NCBI GenBank assembly: GCA_964510955.1 | Contig: CAZEDW010000045.1 | Span: forward strand, 1-30,972 | DNA from: JAFLCM01 sp964510955 | GTDB lineage: Bacteria; Planctomycetota; Phycisphaerae; Phycisphaerales; UBA1924 | Length of the DNA stretch: 30,972 nt | Direction: 5' to 3' | Shown: positions 1 through 7,543 of the stretch, piece by piece | How positions within the stretch are numbered: position 1 is the stretch's first letter | Layout: every line of letters starts with the position of its first letter | Program-made: the position numbers and the translations under genes | The notes under the pieces: model-generated | The model's database searches: none | What the model saw: the letters and a program-made list of their open reading frames with translations, nothing else | Told to the model about the DNA's origin: nothing

Positions 1-57
1 GGGCGCGGCGGCCCGGGCGGCGGGCGTGGCCCCGGCGGTCCACGCGGTCGCGCTTGA
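1..57 (+). CDS. C-terminal tail of a Gly/Arg-rich protein (partial)
   Basis: Frame 1 is open from the window edge to a TGA at 55-57. It reads as 18 residues made almost only of Gly, Arg and Pro (GRGGPGGGRGPGGPRGRA). Such RGG-like tails end many RNA-binding proteins and DEAD-box helicases in high-GC bacteria. Only the tail is visible, so the family cannot be named. A chance open frame in GC-rich DNA is the alternative. Confidence 0.35.
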   Translation, partial: GRGGPGGGRGPGGPRGRA

Positions 58-175
58 GCGACGCGTCCGTCGCGACCAATGAACTGATTTCAGATCTTCA
101 GCCCTCGGCTCGGCGCACCGCGCAGGACCGGGGGCTGTTCCGTTTCCGGAGCCGTTCGCGGCGCTTCCACCGGGT

Positions 176-1567
176 TCATTCCCGCGAGATGGGCAGGAAG
201 TCGCTCGACCGCCCCTTGGCCCATGCCTCAAACCTCGGCCACAGCACTTCCTTGATGACGATCTTCACGCACGCCGCGGTCGGGATCGCCACCATCACGC
301 CGTAGATGCCCGCCAGCGTGGCCCCCGCCAGGACCGCGAACAGGATGGTGGGCGTGTCCATGCCGGTGGCCTTGCCCTGGATGAGGGGCGTCCACACATA
401 GTCATCGCTCGCCTGCACCAGCCAGGTCGCCACCACCGGCGCGAGGATGACCCACCACGCGGTGGTCTGCCACTCGAGCGGGCCGGGGTTCAGCCACAGA
501 AGCCCGATGCACACCGGGACGCCCACCAGCGCCATGTAGGGCACCAGCGACAGCACCCCCACCGCGATGCCGACCAGCAGCGGCGCCGAGACGCCGATCA
601 GCCAATACACCACGGAAAACTCGATCATCAGGACGGCGGAGATGATGAGGCGCCCGCGGATGAACGCGGCGATGACGGCGTCCATCTTGCCGATCACTTC
701 GCCGAAGCGCTTGCGGTTGCGCTCGGGCACGAACGAGCCGATGTGCTCCTTGACGCTCCCCCAGGCGGTGCAGGTAAAGAAGAAGAAGAACAGCGTCAGA
801 AAGAGCGTGAAGCCCAGGTAGAACACGCTCAGCAGCACGCTCCACACCGCGGTGAACGCGTCGCGCCCGGAACCGACAAGGCTGGTCGAGAGCCACCGCT
901 GGATGGCGGGCATGTTCACCTGCACCCAGTCGTACGCGTAGTCGGCCCAGCGCTCGGCGGCGGTGGGCTCACGCGCTTCGGGCGGGGCGGAGGAGTCGGC
1001 GGGCGGCTTCGCACCCGGCCCTCCCGGGGAGGCTTCGGGATTGACCGGCGCGCCTTGCGGAGCGCCCGGGGCAATCGCGAGTTCCGGGTGCCGATTGCGC
1101 AGGTCAACGAGGAAGTCCCGCGCCCAGCGCCACGCCCCCGCCGGCAGGCGACCCCGGGCCGCCTGGTCCTCAGGGGCACGCACCGAATCGTTGAGGCGCG
1201 AAAGGTTGATGCTCACCGCATCGGCGAACCGCGCGCCCTGGGCGACGGCGAATCCGCCCCCCACCACGATCGGCGTCACGACGGCCAGCGCGATCACCAC
1301 GATCACGCAACCCGCGACGAACGGGCGCGTGAGCCGCCCCGACCGCGTCAGCCGCGCCACCACCGGTTCGACCAGGTACGCCAGCGCGAGCGCGAGCAGC
1401 AGCGGCACCGTGACGGGGCGCAGGAGGTAACCCAGGTACAGCACCCCGAGAATCACCGCGACCACGAGAATGTCGCGCACCGGCTGGATCTGCCACAGGC
1501 GCAGGCGACGCAAGTCGGGCGGCGGCGCGCTGTCGGAAGCGTCGGCGGGCTTTTGGAAGGCGGCCAT
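176..1567 (-). CDS. AI-2E family transporter (PF01594-type membrane protein)
   Basis: A 463-residue multi-pass membrane protein. Hydrophobic segments start about 35 residues in. A hydrophilic, Pro/Ala/Gly-rich loop (about residues 150-215) separates the N-terminal helices from a long C-terminal block with an unusually Phe-rich helix (LFLTLFFFFF) and the segments RGRLIISAVL and GIAVGVLSLVPYMALVG, typical of the PerM/AI-2E exporter family. The family includes putative signal exporters and Na+/H+ antiporters; the substrate here is unknown. I chose the ATG that gives MAAFQKPADAS, because upstream in-frame sequence runs antisense through a terminator and the next gene. It is transcribed away from the PEP-CTERM gene and separated from it by a terminator, so it probably has its own promoter. 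Confidence 0.85.
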   Translation of the reverse strand: MAAFQKPADASDSAPPPDLRRLRLWQIQPVRDILVVAVILGVLYLGYLLRPVTVPLLLALALAYLVEPVVARLTRSGRLTRPFVAGCVIVVIALAVVTPIVVGGGFAVAQGARFADAVSINLSRLNDSVRAPEDQAARGRLPAGAWRWARDFLVDLRNRHPELAIAPGAPQGAPVNPEASPGGPGAKPPADSSAPPEAREPTAAERWADYAYDWVQVNMPAIQRWLSTSLVGSGRDAFTAVWSVLLSVFYLGFTLFLTLFFFFFTCTAWGSVKEHIGSFVPERNRKRFGEVIGKMDAVIAAFIRGRLIISAVLMIEFSVVYWLIGVSAPLLVGIAVGVLSLVPYMALVGVPVCIGLLWLNPGPLEWQTTAWWVILAPVVATWLVQASDDYVWTPLIQGKATGMDTPTILFAVLAGATLAGIYGVMVAIPTAACVKIVIKEVLWPRFEAWAKGRSSDFLPISRE

Positions 1568-1606
1568 GTGACGCCAAGCGTACCAACACTCTGGTGTTCC
1601 GATCTC

Positions 1607-1641
1607 AAAAAGAAACCAAGGCCCGCATCGGAGCGGGCCTT
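1607..1641 (-). terminator. Rho-independent terminator after the PEP-CTERM gene
   Basis: Perfect 9-bp arms (AAGGCCCGC at 1618-1626, GCGGGCCTT at 1633-1641) with a 6-nt loop. Read leftward they are followed by a T-rich run (complement of AAAAA at 1607-1611). It sits 31 bp past the stop of the gene at 1672 and about 40 bp before the start of the next minus-strand gene. Confidence 0.85.
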
Positions 1642-1671
1642 GAAGCGATCCGGGGGTTCCGGCCTCCGAAT

Positions 1672-2313
1672 CTACAGTGCGCGCCGGCGACGCCAGCTCA
1701 GCACGCATCCCAGGCCCATCGCGGCCACCGCGCCCGGGGCCGGGACTGGCGTGCCGTTCACAATGGTGCCCGGCGCGCTGCCGTAGGTGTAGCCGGTCTG
1801 CCAGTCGGGTCCGGAGGCAAAGTCGATGTTGCCCGACAGAACAGGGAACGAGTTGCTGCCCCAGGCCCACACGGGGTCAACAAAGGGCTGCTCGCTCGAC
1901 TCGGCGACGACCCAGTAGCGGCTTCCCCCCAGCAGCGTCGGATGGAGCGCCGAAGAAGCCACCTCGAGCACCGGCTCCCACCCGATGGCGGTCGTCGACA
2001 TCAACCAGGTTTCGAGGACCGTGCCGCTGGGAGCGCCCGGGGAGCTTCCGTCGTCGGTGCGGAGCGTGAGCGTGAAGGTCCGCCCGGGGCTGTCGAAGTC
2101 GTTGCTCATGAACCACACGCCGATGTCGTCCAGGGCGTAGGTCTGATCCGGAACAAACGACACGCCGACGGACTGACCGACGAACACGTCGTAGCCGATC
2201 GGGCCGAAAAACCCGAAATCCGGGGCGCCGGTGTCAAAGACAACCGCGGCGGGGCAAGCGGACGCGAACGTGGCGATCACGAGCGCAAGGGGTGAACTGT
2301 GACGGAGATTCAT
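1672..2313 (-). CDS. PEP-CTERM-type secreted protein
   Basis: A 213-residue predicted exported protein. It has a short signal peptide (hydrophobic LALVIATFASA, with likely cleavage near ACPA), a beta-rich, Cys-poor body, and a C-terminal sorting tail: VPAPGA, a hydrophobic stretch (VAAMGLGCVLSW) and a terminal basic cluster RRRRAL. That is the PEP-CTERM layout, recognised by an exosortase that transfers the protein to the surface or to exopolysaccharide. The body has aromatic and Gly-rich strands like other planctomycete surface proteins, with no catalytic motif I recognise. The start is the ATG at 2313, preceded by AGGAAGGA at good spacing; a longer frame to 2382 lacks this site and a signal peptide at its N-terminus. 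No exosortase is in the window. Confidence 0.8.
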   Translation of the reverse strand: MNLRHSSPLALVIATFASACPAAVVFDTGAPDFGFFGPIGYDVFVGQSVGVSFVPDQTYALDDIGVWFMSNDFDSPGRTFTLTLRTDDGSSPGAPSGTVLETWLMSTTAIGWEPVLEVASSALHPTLLGGSRYWVVAESSEQPFVDPVWAWGSNSFPVLSGNIDFASGPDWQTGYTYGSAPGTIVNGTPVPAPGAVAAMGLGCVLSWRRRRAL

Positions 2314-2359
2314 GGCGGTTCCTTCCTGGGGTTTGGCCTGGCGTCGATCCGACTCGTGA

Positions 2360-2387
2360 ACAATACCCCCGATGGCGGGCATTGCAA
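2360..2387 (-). promoter_or_regulatory. Candidate promoter of the PEP-CTERM gene
   Basis: On the minus strand, TTGCAA (2382-2387) and TATTGT (2360-2365) are 16 bp apart, leaving a leader of about 47 nt before the ATG at 2313. Each hexamer matches the sigma-70 consensus at 4 of 6 positions, so this is a moderate candidate. Confidence 0.35.
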
Positions 2388-2424
2388 GGAAGTTTCCTAG
2401 AAACTTCCCAGAATTTTCAGAAAT
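2388..2424. promoter_or_regulatory. Palindromic operator-like site in a divergent region
   Basis: Perfect 9-bp arms GGAAGTTTC (2388-2396) and GAAACTTCC (2400-2408) around CTA. It contains TTC-N3-GAA at 2394-2402, again at 2405-2413, and a related TTTTCAGAAA at 2415-2423. The site adjoins the candidate -35 of the PEP-CTERM gene and lies just ahead of the divergent HTH-like gene. No T-run follows in either direction, so a regulator site is more likely than a terminator. Confidence 0.5.
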
Positions 2425-2452
2425 GCACTCGACTGAGGGGTCGTTTCATGGC

Positions 2453-3727
2453 ATGATTTCAAGGGTGACAGCGAACATAACCCAATCAACCAGCGAACCC
2501 CCGCCCACCCGGGCGTCTGGAAAAGGCGACGAGCTTGAGATTCGAATCGTCCGCACGGGCGATGAGTTGCTCCGATCGCTGGGAGCGGCACTGAAGGCTC
2601 TGCCGGAGCACGGAGAAGGCCCGCAGGCACTGGCGGTGCGGCTGAACATCGACAAGGTGCTGGCAAGCCGTGTCCTCAAGGCCGTCCGCGCCTCGGACCC
2701 GATTTCCGCGGTGCACCGGATGCCGGGGCCCGAGCCGCTGCGCCGGGTGCTCCGGGCCCTGAGCGCGTGCGGCGTGAACGACGCGGTGGTGCGGAGCGCG
2801 GCGGACGCGGTGGACCGCTACGACCGCCTGATCCGCCACGAGCTCGGTGACCGAGGGTCACTGGACGTGATCGTGAGCGCGTGGGTTCCCGAGGCGCGCC
2901 GGGAGTTTGAGCTGCGGAGGAAGCAGGCGGCGTTCCGGGCGATCAGCCAGCTCAAGGGGGCGCAGGCCGGCGCCATCCTCGCGACGGTGCTGCTGCATCC
3001 GTCGTCGGACCCCGGCAGGCTGGACGTGGTGTGGCTCAACGGGCTGTTCGGGCTGGAACGGCTGCGTCCGGGCGCCGGGGTCAAGCTCGCGACCCGGAAG
3101 ATGGACCCCGCGGCCGACCGTGCCCCCACATCGCTGGACGGACGCGGCATCGACGACCCGCACGCGATGCTCCTGCCGGAGTTCTGCTCTTCGCCGCTGC
3201 CGGAGCTGCGGGTTCACCGCGCAGGCGGGGTCGTCCATTACAGCCTGGCGTCGGAGAGCTTCGGCCCGGGGTCGGGCGTCGACCTGGTGTTCGCGGAGGT
3301 CAACCGCGCCGAGATCAACCGTTATGCGCAGCCGGGTCCGGCCCGCAAGGGCTTTGTGTTCGCCGAGACCGCGGTGGCCGCGGGTCTGCTGCAGTTCGAC
3401 GCGTTGCTCCACGAGGACGTATTCCGCGGGTCGGATGCCTCGCTGCGGATCTATGACACCGCGTTCGAGGGCGTCGCCAACGTGAACGACCCGGCGCGGG
3501 ACATCGACACGCTCGACCTGATGGAGAACGTCGAGCCGCTGGGCGTGGGCATGTCGCGGTTCCGCTCGGGGGACGTGCCGAGGTACGCCGAGCTGCTGCG
3601 GAGCGTGTGCTCGGCGATGTCGTGGGACGAGCGGCGGTTCCGGGGATATCGGTGCCGGATCAGCTATCCGATCTACGGCTCCCAGGTGGCGATGGCGTTT
3701 GACCTTCCGCCGGCGCCCGAGCGCTGA
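2453..3727 (+). CDS. Conserved-looking hypothetical protein with possible N-terminal HTH
   Basis: A soluble protein of about 424 residues with no signal peptide or membrane segment. Residues 57-78 (PQALAVRLNIDKVLASRVLK...) fit a helix-turn-helix, with a small-residue turn and a basic second helix, followed by an all-helical segment (to about residue 170) and a mixed alpha/beta C-terminal half that I do not recognise. A DNA-binding regulator is an inference from this segment. The start is uncertain: the ATG at 2453 has GAGGGG about 12 nt upstream, while the ATG at 2423 overlaps the repeated TTC/GAA motifs. It diverges from the PEP-CTERM gene and may act at the palindrome between them. High-GC codon use matches the neighbours. 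Confidence 0.7.
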   Translation: MISRVTANITQSTSEPPPTRASGKGDELEIRIVRTGDELLRSLGAALKALPEHGEGPQALAVRLNIDKVLASRVLKAVRASDPISAVHRMPGPEPLRRVLRALSACGVNDAVVRSAADAVDRYDRLIRHELGDRGSLDVIVSAWVPEARREFELRRKQAAFRAISQLKGAQAGAILATVLLHPSSDPGRLDVVWLNGLFGLERLRPGAGVKLATRKMDPAADRAPTSLDGRGIDDPHAMLLPEFCSSPLPELRVHRAGGVVHYSLASESFGPGSGVDLVFAEVNRAEINRYAQPGPARKGFVFAETAVAAGLLQFDALLHEDVFRGSDASLRIYDTAFEGVANVNDPARDIDTLDLMENVEPLGVGMSRFRSGDVPRYAELLRSVCSAMSWDERRFRGYRCRISYPIYGSQVAMAFDLPPAPER

Positions 3728-3775
3728 GGCCTCGGGAGGCGGTGGATCGGAGCGCGTCGACCGCGCACGCCGCGA

Positions 3776-4810
3776 TCATGGGGCCTTCGCGCCCGGCTGT
3801 TTGCCCGATCCGACACCGGACCCGTTCTCCATTGAATCGATCAGCTTGGTGTCCACGAGCGATTTCACGTTGGCCACGCCCTTGGCGAAGCCCATGTCCG
3901 CCGCCCATTTGGCGAACGTCTCCATGCTCTCGACGCCGGGTTTGTTGGTGAACTTGACCCGTTTCAGGGCCGACTCGATGACCGGCTCGGCGAGCTTCTT
4001 GCCGGTGAGCTTCTCGAGCGCCTGACCCAGCGGGCCGGCCTGCTTCAGCGGCTCGTCATTGAGGCGCCGGGTCCAGGCGCAGTGGGTCTTCAGAACGGCT
4101 TCAACGGATTCGGGGTGCTCGGCCAGGAACTCCGGACGCACGACGATGACCGTGAGCGTGAACTCGCCGCCCGGCCAGAGGTCTTTCTCCTGGGCGATCA
4201 CCTTGGCGTGGTTCTCGATCTCCAGCCGCGAGCCCCACGGCTCAACGGCCCACGAGGCGTCGATCTGGCCACGCTCCATCATGGCGCTCTGCTCGGCGTT
4301 GGGGATCGGGATCACGTTGTCGACGTTGGGCGCGCCGAGCACCTTGAGCAGGTAGTGGCGGGCGGACATGTCCTGGGTGTTGCCGAGCTGCGGGGTGGCG
4401 ATGCGCTTGCCGCGCAGGTCTTCCATCTTCTCGATGCCCGAGCCGGGGCGGGCGACAATGACAACGCCGTTGGCCGCCGCGCCGGCGACAACGCGGATGC
4501 CTTTGCCCTTGCTCTGCAGGTGGGCGCTGATGGCGGGGCTGGGGCCGACATAGCCGATGTCGATCTCGCCGGCGTTGAGGGCCTCGATGAGCGAGGGGCC
4601 GGCGTTGAAGACCTTGGTGCTGAACGCCGCCGGCGCGACGGCTCTTTCGAAGTCGCCGGTGGAGACTCCGAGCACGGCCTGGGCGTGAGTGACGTTGGCG
4701 AAGTAGCCCAGACGGATTTTTTCAGCGGGAGCCGCCTGAGTATGACGGGCCGAGAAAACCACGGCGGCGACCGCGATCAGGGGAAGCAACACGCGCGACA
4801 TGCGAATCAT
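3776..4810 (-). CDS. SsuA/NMT1-type ABC transporter substrate-binding protein
   Basis: A 344-residue periplasmic binding protein. The N-terminus MIRMSRVLLPLIAVAAVVFS is a signal peptide ending near TQAAP. The mature part begins IRLGYFANVTHAQAV and contains NAGEIDIGYVGPSPAI, the core of the type 2 fold shared by aliphatic-sulfonate, nitrate and thiamine-precursor binders. The later segments (AEQSAMMERGQIDASWAVEPW) also fit. The true ligand cannot be read from sequence. No permease or ATPase gene lies nearby on either side, so it is an orphan component or serves a transporter encoded elsewhere. It converges with the gene ending at 3727. The ATG at 4810 gives the complete signal peptide; an internal ATG at 4801 is also possible. 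Confidence 0.85.
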   Translation of the reverse strand: MIRMSRVLLPLIAVAAVVFSARHTQAAPAEKIRLGYFANVTHAQAVLGVSTGDFERAVAPAAFSTKVFNAGPSLIEALNAGEIDIGYVGPSPAISAHLQSKGKGIRVVAGAAANGVVIVARPGSGIEKMEDLRGKRIATPQLGNTQDMSARHYLLKVLGAPNVDNVIPIPNAEQSAMMERGQIDASWAVEPWGSRLEIENHAKVIAQEKDLWPGGEFTLTVIVVRPEFLAEHPESVEAVLKTHCAWTRRLNDEPLKQAGPLGQALEKLTGKKLAEPVIESALKRVKFTNKPGVESMETFAKWAADMGFAKGVANVKSLVDTKLIDSMENGSGVGSGKQPGAKAP

Positions 4811-5088
4811 GCTTGGCCTCGGAGGGGGGTGCGGGTTCGGGCGCGACCGGCCATCCGCGATCGGGCGGTGACGGGGCGGCATGGGATGCTATTCCGTGTG
4901 GTGCTTGGCGGTCGGTCGGTGTCCTCCGTGGGTGAAGGCCGCAGTTGAGGAGTTCGCCCCGTCACCCCGCCGGGCAGATCCTTGAGCTGGATTCGTCCGG
5001 CTCATGTCAAAGCGGAGCACCTTTTCCTGATTGCCACACTCGGCGCGTGTCACCACCACAAATCGCTCAGCCCTTCGACGTGTTGTTA

Positions 5089-5277
5089 GGCCCGGAGGGC
5101 CGGGAGTCCTTTGCGGTGGGCGTGAGCCCACGGGGTCGGTTGCCAAGTTCTGGAGGCCCGAAGGGCCGGCACTCAACAGGTGCGGTGCCGGCCCTTGGGG
5201 CCTTCCCAAGCGATGGCCGCGCTCCGTGGGCTGACGCCCACGGCAACGCACTGGGGCCCTTCCAGGGCCTGGGACCA
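5089..5277. repeat. Nested palindromic repeat element (MITE/REP-like)
   Basis: An outer left part (5089-5133) contains GTGGGC-GTGA-GCCCAC (5116-5131). An outer right part (5224-5276) contains CCGTGGGC-TGAC-GCCCACGG (5224-5243) and, reversed, resembles the left part including its GGCCC/GGGCC flanks. Between them an inner hairpin pairs 5152-5172 with 5185-5206, with about one mismatch and one indel. The whole could fold as one branched structure. No transposase is visible. Confidence 0.6.
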
Positions 5278-5397
5278 AAGTCGAGAACACCACGACTGTC
5301 GACTTCTCCGTGAACCGGGGGCTGGGTGACGAGGCCTCTTCCGTCCTCGGATGTCCATGGTCGGGGGCCGCTCAGGCATTGACGTCGATTATTTTCG

Positions 5398-5437
5398 CGG
5401 GCTTCTCCACGGGAGTCTCCGAAGACGGAGAAGCCCG
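5398..5437. repeat. Hairpin with 11-bp perfect arms
   Basis: CGGGCTTCTCC at 5398-5408 pairs with GGAGAAGCCCG at 5427-5437. No T-run follows on either side. It abuts copy A of the 27-bp repeat. Confidence 0.6.
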
Positions 5438-5463
5438 TGGCACGCGGGGTATTCATCCGCGCC
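5437..5463. repeat. 27-bp dispersed repeat, copy A
   Basis: Begins GTGGCACGCGGGGT and ends TCATCCGCGCC; 25 of 27 bases match copy B at 6643-6669. Both copies directly follow a hairpin, so hairpin plus repeat may be one mobile or regulatory unit. Confidence 0.65.
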
Positions 5464-5537
5464 GGCGCAACAGTCCAGCGGGTGCCGAGGTACGCCGCGT
5501 TGGGCATAACCCGCTTGCGGACGCAACTGCCAAAGAC

Positions 5538-5584
5538 GGGGTACGCCGAAGACGCCGTACCCCGGCACCCGGCACCCGGCACCC
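5538..5584. repeat. Hairpin followed by three tandem GGCACCC heptamers
   Basis: GGGGTACG (5538-5545) pairs with CGTACCCC (5556-5563). Then come GGCACCC at 5564-5570, 5571-5577 and 5578-5584, all identical. No coding role is apparent. Confidence 0.6.
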
Positions 5585-5629
5585 GACTGGACACGCTCGA
5601 CAAGCTGGAAGAACGGATCATCCGCAAGG

Positions 5630-5653
5630 GGAAAGGTCACCTTTGACCTTTCC
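5630..5653. repeat. Hairpin with 10-bp perfect arms
   Basis: GGAAAGGTCA (5630-5639) and TGACCTTTCC (5644-5653) flank a 4-nt loop. It lies 35 bp past the stop of the minus-strand membrane-protein gene and could stabilise or end its transcript, but no T-run follows it leftward. Confidence 0.5.
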
Positions 5654-5688
5654 GCAGGGGGGCTGTTCTCACAATCGTGCAAAGTGGA

Positions 5689-6372
5689 TCAGCATCCATG
5701 TGCAACGCCACACTCGGGGCACGCCCCAACCGAGCCCCGAAGATCGTATCCACAAGTGCCACATTGCCACGGCAATGGGGCGAGCCTCGGGACTATCGTA
5801 CTCAGCAGAACATAAGACACCACAGTAGTTCCGCATAAGACCGATACGGACAAGGCGCCATATACAATAGTTGCCGTGATACAACAACCAACAATAACAA
5901 TACTTGCAAGCATATTTTTCATACAGACACCACCGGCCAGCACGCGATAGGTCAATGTTGTTGCAATCATCAACAGCAAGCCGCAGGTCAAGCCAAGACC
6001 AAACAAATCGGATTCCATATGAAGAAACACAAGAACATGATTACACCATTGAAGCATGAATCGCTCAAGCAGCAAAGCGGCATAGTAAGCGATAATTGGC
6101 CACAGCACCCAAATAGACACTAAGACAGTAAACCACAGTGTTGTGACTAGTTTTCGTCGAACAACCATGCAAACGACCGCAATTGGAAAAACGCACCAGC
6201 CGATCCCCAACGGGCCTGCGAACATACAGCACATTGTGCCCCAAATAACACTGCATATAGACACAGCAAGGTGCTTAATAATGTGTGTTCTTCTTGATCT
6301 CATCGCCCGCCTAGCCTTTGACTCCGCTTCCTCCGCACGACGACGGCTCAGAATGGAACCATTCGTAGACAT
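5689..6372 (-). CDS. Multi-pass membrane protein with C-terminal planctomycete zinc ribbon
   Basis: A 227-residue protein. A basic N-terminus (RRRAEEAESKARRAMRSRR) is followed by about six hydrophobic helices (residues 35-195) rich in Ile, Val, Leu and Cys, then a cytosolic-looking tail, QCGTCGYDLRG...CPECG. This four-Cys ribbon with the GYDLRG core recurs at the ends of many planctomycete membrane proteins; its job is unknown. Base composition is clearly AT-richer than every neighbour, with many A/T third positions (for example AATATG and ATACAATAG runs), which suggests recent transfer or relaxed selection. The surrounding palindromic repeats fit a mobile or unstable locus. The start at 6372 is the first ATG and gives the basic N-terminus; no strong ribosome-binding site is visible. 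Confidence 0.7.
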   Translation of the reverse strand: MSTNGSILSRRRAEEAESKARRAMRSRRTHIIKHLAVSICSVIWGTMCCMFAGPLGIGWCVFPIAVVCMVVRRKLVTTLWFTVLVSIWVLWPIIAYYAALLLERFMLQWCNHVLVFLHMESDLFGLGLTCGLLLMIATTLTYRVLAGGVCMKNMLASIVIVGCCITATIVYGALSVSVLCGTTVVSYVLLSTIVPRLAPLPWQCGTCGYDLRGSVGACPECGVAHGC

Positions 6373-6422
6373 CGGCGGGTGGCATCGAAGTGGTTCCCCA
6401 TCATCAAGGGGCGACTGCTCGT

Positions 6423-6454
6423 GCCACCGAAGTCGGCTTTGCGACTTCGGTGGC
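6423..6454. repeat. Hairpin with 13-bp perfect arms
   Basis: GCCACCGAAGTCG (6423-6435) and CGACTTCGGTGGC (6442-6454) flank a 6-nt loop. It lies between the AT-rich membrane-protein gene and the zinc operon. The 286-bp gap at 6373-6658 holds this, a second GCCACC...GGTGGC hairpin at 6617-6647 and repeat copy B, and no gene I can support. Confidence 0.65.
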
Positions 6455-6642
6455 CTGTTCGTTGCTCGCGACTGACTCGGGGCTGCTGCGGCTTCTGCTC
6501 AACGACGGCAACTGGAGATTGCTGCCTGCTCGGCGGGCATCCGCCCGGGCCCGTCTGGGACTGGGTCTGTTTGCCTGGGTCTTCATGCCGGAGCATGTTG
6601 ACATTCTATGTCGGAAGCCACCGATGTCGCGGGGCCGATTTG

Positions 6643-6669
6643 GTGGCACGCGGGGTGCTCATCCGCGCC
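6643..6669. repeat. 27-bp dispersed repeat, copy B
   Basis: Matches copy A at 5437-5463 in 25 of 27 positions. It overlaps a hairpin (GCCACC at 6617-6622 with GGTGGC at 6642-6647). The stop codon and last codons of the znuB-like gene fall inside it, so the repeat may have supplied that gene's present end. Confidence 0.65.
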
Positions 6670-7543
6670 TTCGCACCGCTCCCACCGCCGCGGCGGCGGC
6701 GTAGATCGCCACCAGCGCCATCACGACACAGGCCCCCGGCGGCCAGTCCATCTCGAAGCTGGCGACCAGCCCCGAGCCGACTCCCAGCAGCCCCGCGGCG
6801 GCCGCGATGACGACGACGCGGTTCAGGCGTTCGCTCAGGCGCACCGCCGCGGCGCCGGGCAGGACCAAGAGCGCCGTGGCCAGCACGGCGCCGGCGAGCT
6901 TCATGGCGGTGACGGTGGCGACGCCCAGGAGCGTGAGCAGCAGGTAGCGCTGGGCGCCGGTGCGGACGCCGAACGCGGCGGCGGCGGGCTCATCGAACAT
7001 CCAGAAGACCAGGGCACGGCGCTGGTGCACCAGCACCACGGTCGCGATCGCAAGCACGGTCCACGCCAGGAGCGCGTCGGCCCAGCCGACATCGAGCAGC
7101 GAGCCGAACAGGAGCGCCTCGGCGTTGGGGGCGGGAACGCCGGCGGGGGCGTGGCGCCGGTGCCAGCTCGTGAGCAGCGCGCCTAAGGCCATGGACGCCA
7201 CGAGGAAGACGCCGATGACGGTGTCCTCGGCGTCGGCGCTGCGCGAGCCCGTCGAGCGGGAGGAGACCCAGGCGACGCCGATCGCGGTGGCGACGCAGAA
7301 CGCGCCGACGACGCCGAGGTATCCCATCGAGGCGGCGGCGCTGGTTCCGACCAGCCCGAGCACCAGGGCGATCCCCGCCCCGCCGAACGCGGCGTGCGAG
7401 ACGCCCTGGCCGATGAAGGCGAGCCGCTTGAGCACGACAGGGACGCTCAGCAGCCCGCCGAGCAGGGCGATCGCCACCGACGCCGCGATGCTGGGCCACC
7501 AAAGCTCGGCGCCGGGGCCGGTGAGGTAGTCGAGCGTTTTCAT
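6659..7543 (-). CDS. znuB: Zinc/manganese-type ABC transporter permease (ABC-3 family)
   Basis: A 294-residue inner-membrane permease with about eight to nine helices. Diagnostic ABC-3 segments are LLGGLLSVPVVLKRLAFIGQGVSHAAFGGAGIA near the N-terminus and the later run KLAGAVLATALLVLPGAAAV. It would form the channel for a divalent metal, probably zinc, working with the ATPase and binding protein upstream. Its ATG overlaps the ATPase stop by four bases (ATGA at 7540-7543), showing translational coupling. The last residues (AVRRRG) are read through a dispersed repeat, so the C-terminus may have been remodelled. Manganese or iron cannot be excluded from this subunit alone; the His-rich partners favour zinc. 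Confidence 0.85.
   Translation of the reverse strand: MKTLDYLTGPGAELWWPSIAASVAIALLGGLLSVPVVLKRLAFIGQGVSHAAFGGAGIALVLGLVGTSAAASMGYLGVVGAFCVATAIGVAWVSSRSTGSRSADAEDTVIGVFLVASMALGALLTSWHRRHAPAGVPAPNAEALLFGSLLDVGWADALLAWTVLAIATVVLVHQRRALVFWMFDEPAAAAFGVRTGAQRYLLLTLLGVATVTAMKLAGAVLATALLVLPGAAAVRLSERLNRVVVIAAAAGLLGVGSGLVASFEMDWPPGACVVMALVAIYAAAAAVGAVRRRG

Larger units (their letters stand above)
4811..5688. other. 878-bp region without a convincing gene, rich in palindromes
   Basis: Open frames here are short, have no recognisable domain and run through inverted repeats in several frames, so I accept none as a gene. The left 270 bp, including the upstream region of the binding-protein gene, shows nothing beyond a short CGGT-rich run near 4908. 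From 5089 onward it holds the palindromic elements listed separately. Confidence 0.6.

Noticed and set aside
743..1786. Long plus-strand frame over the AI-2E transporter gene
   Set aside because: It is antisense to a recognisable membrane protein, is Arg/His-rich and has no domain: a GC-rich shadow.
5564..5584. CRISPR array
   Set aside because: The units are 7-bp tandem copies without spacers; no cas gene is in the window.
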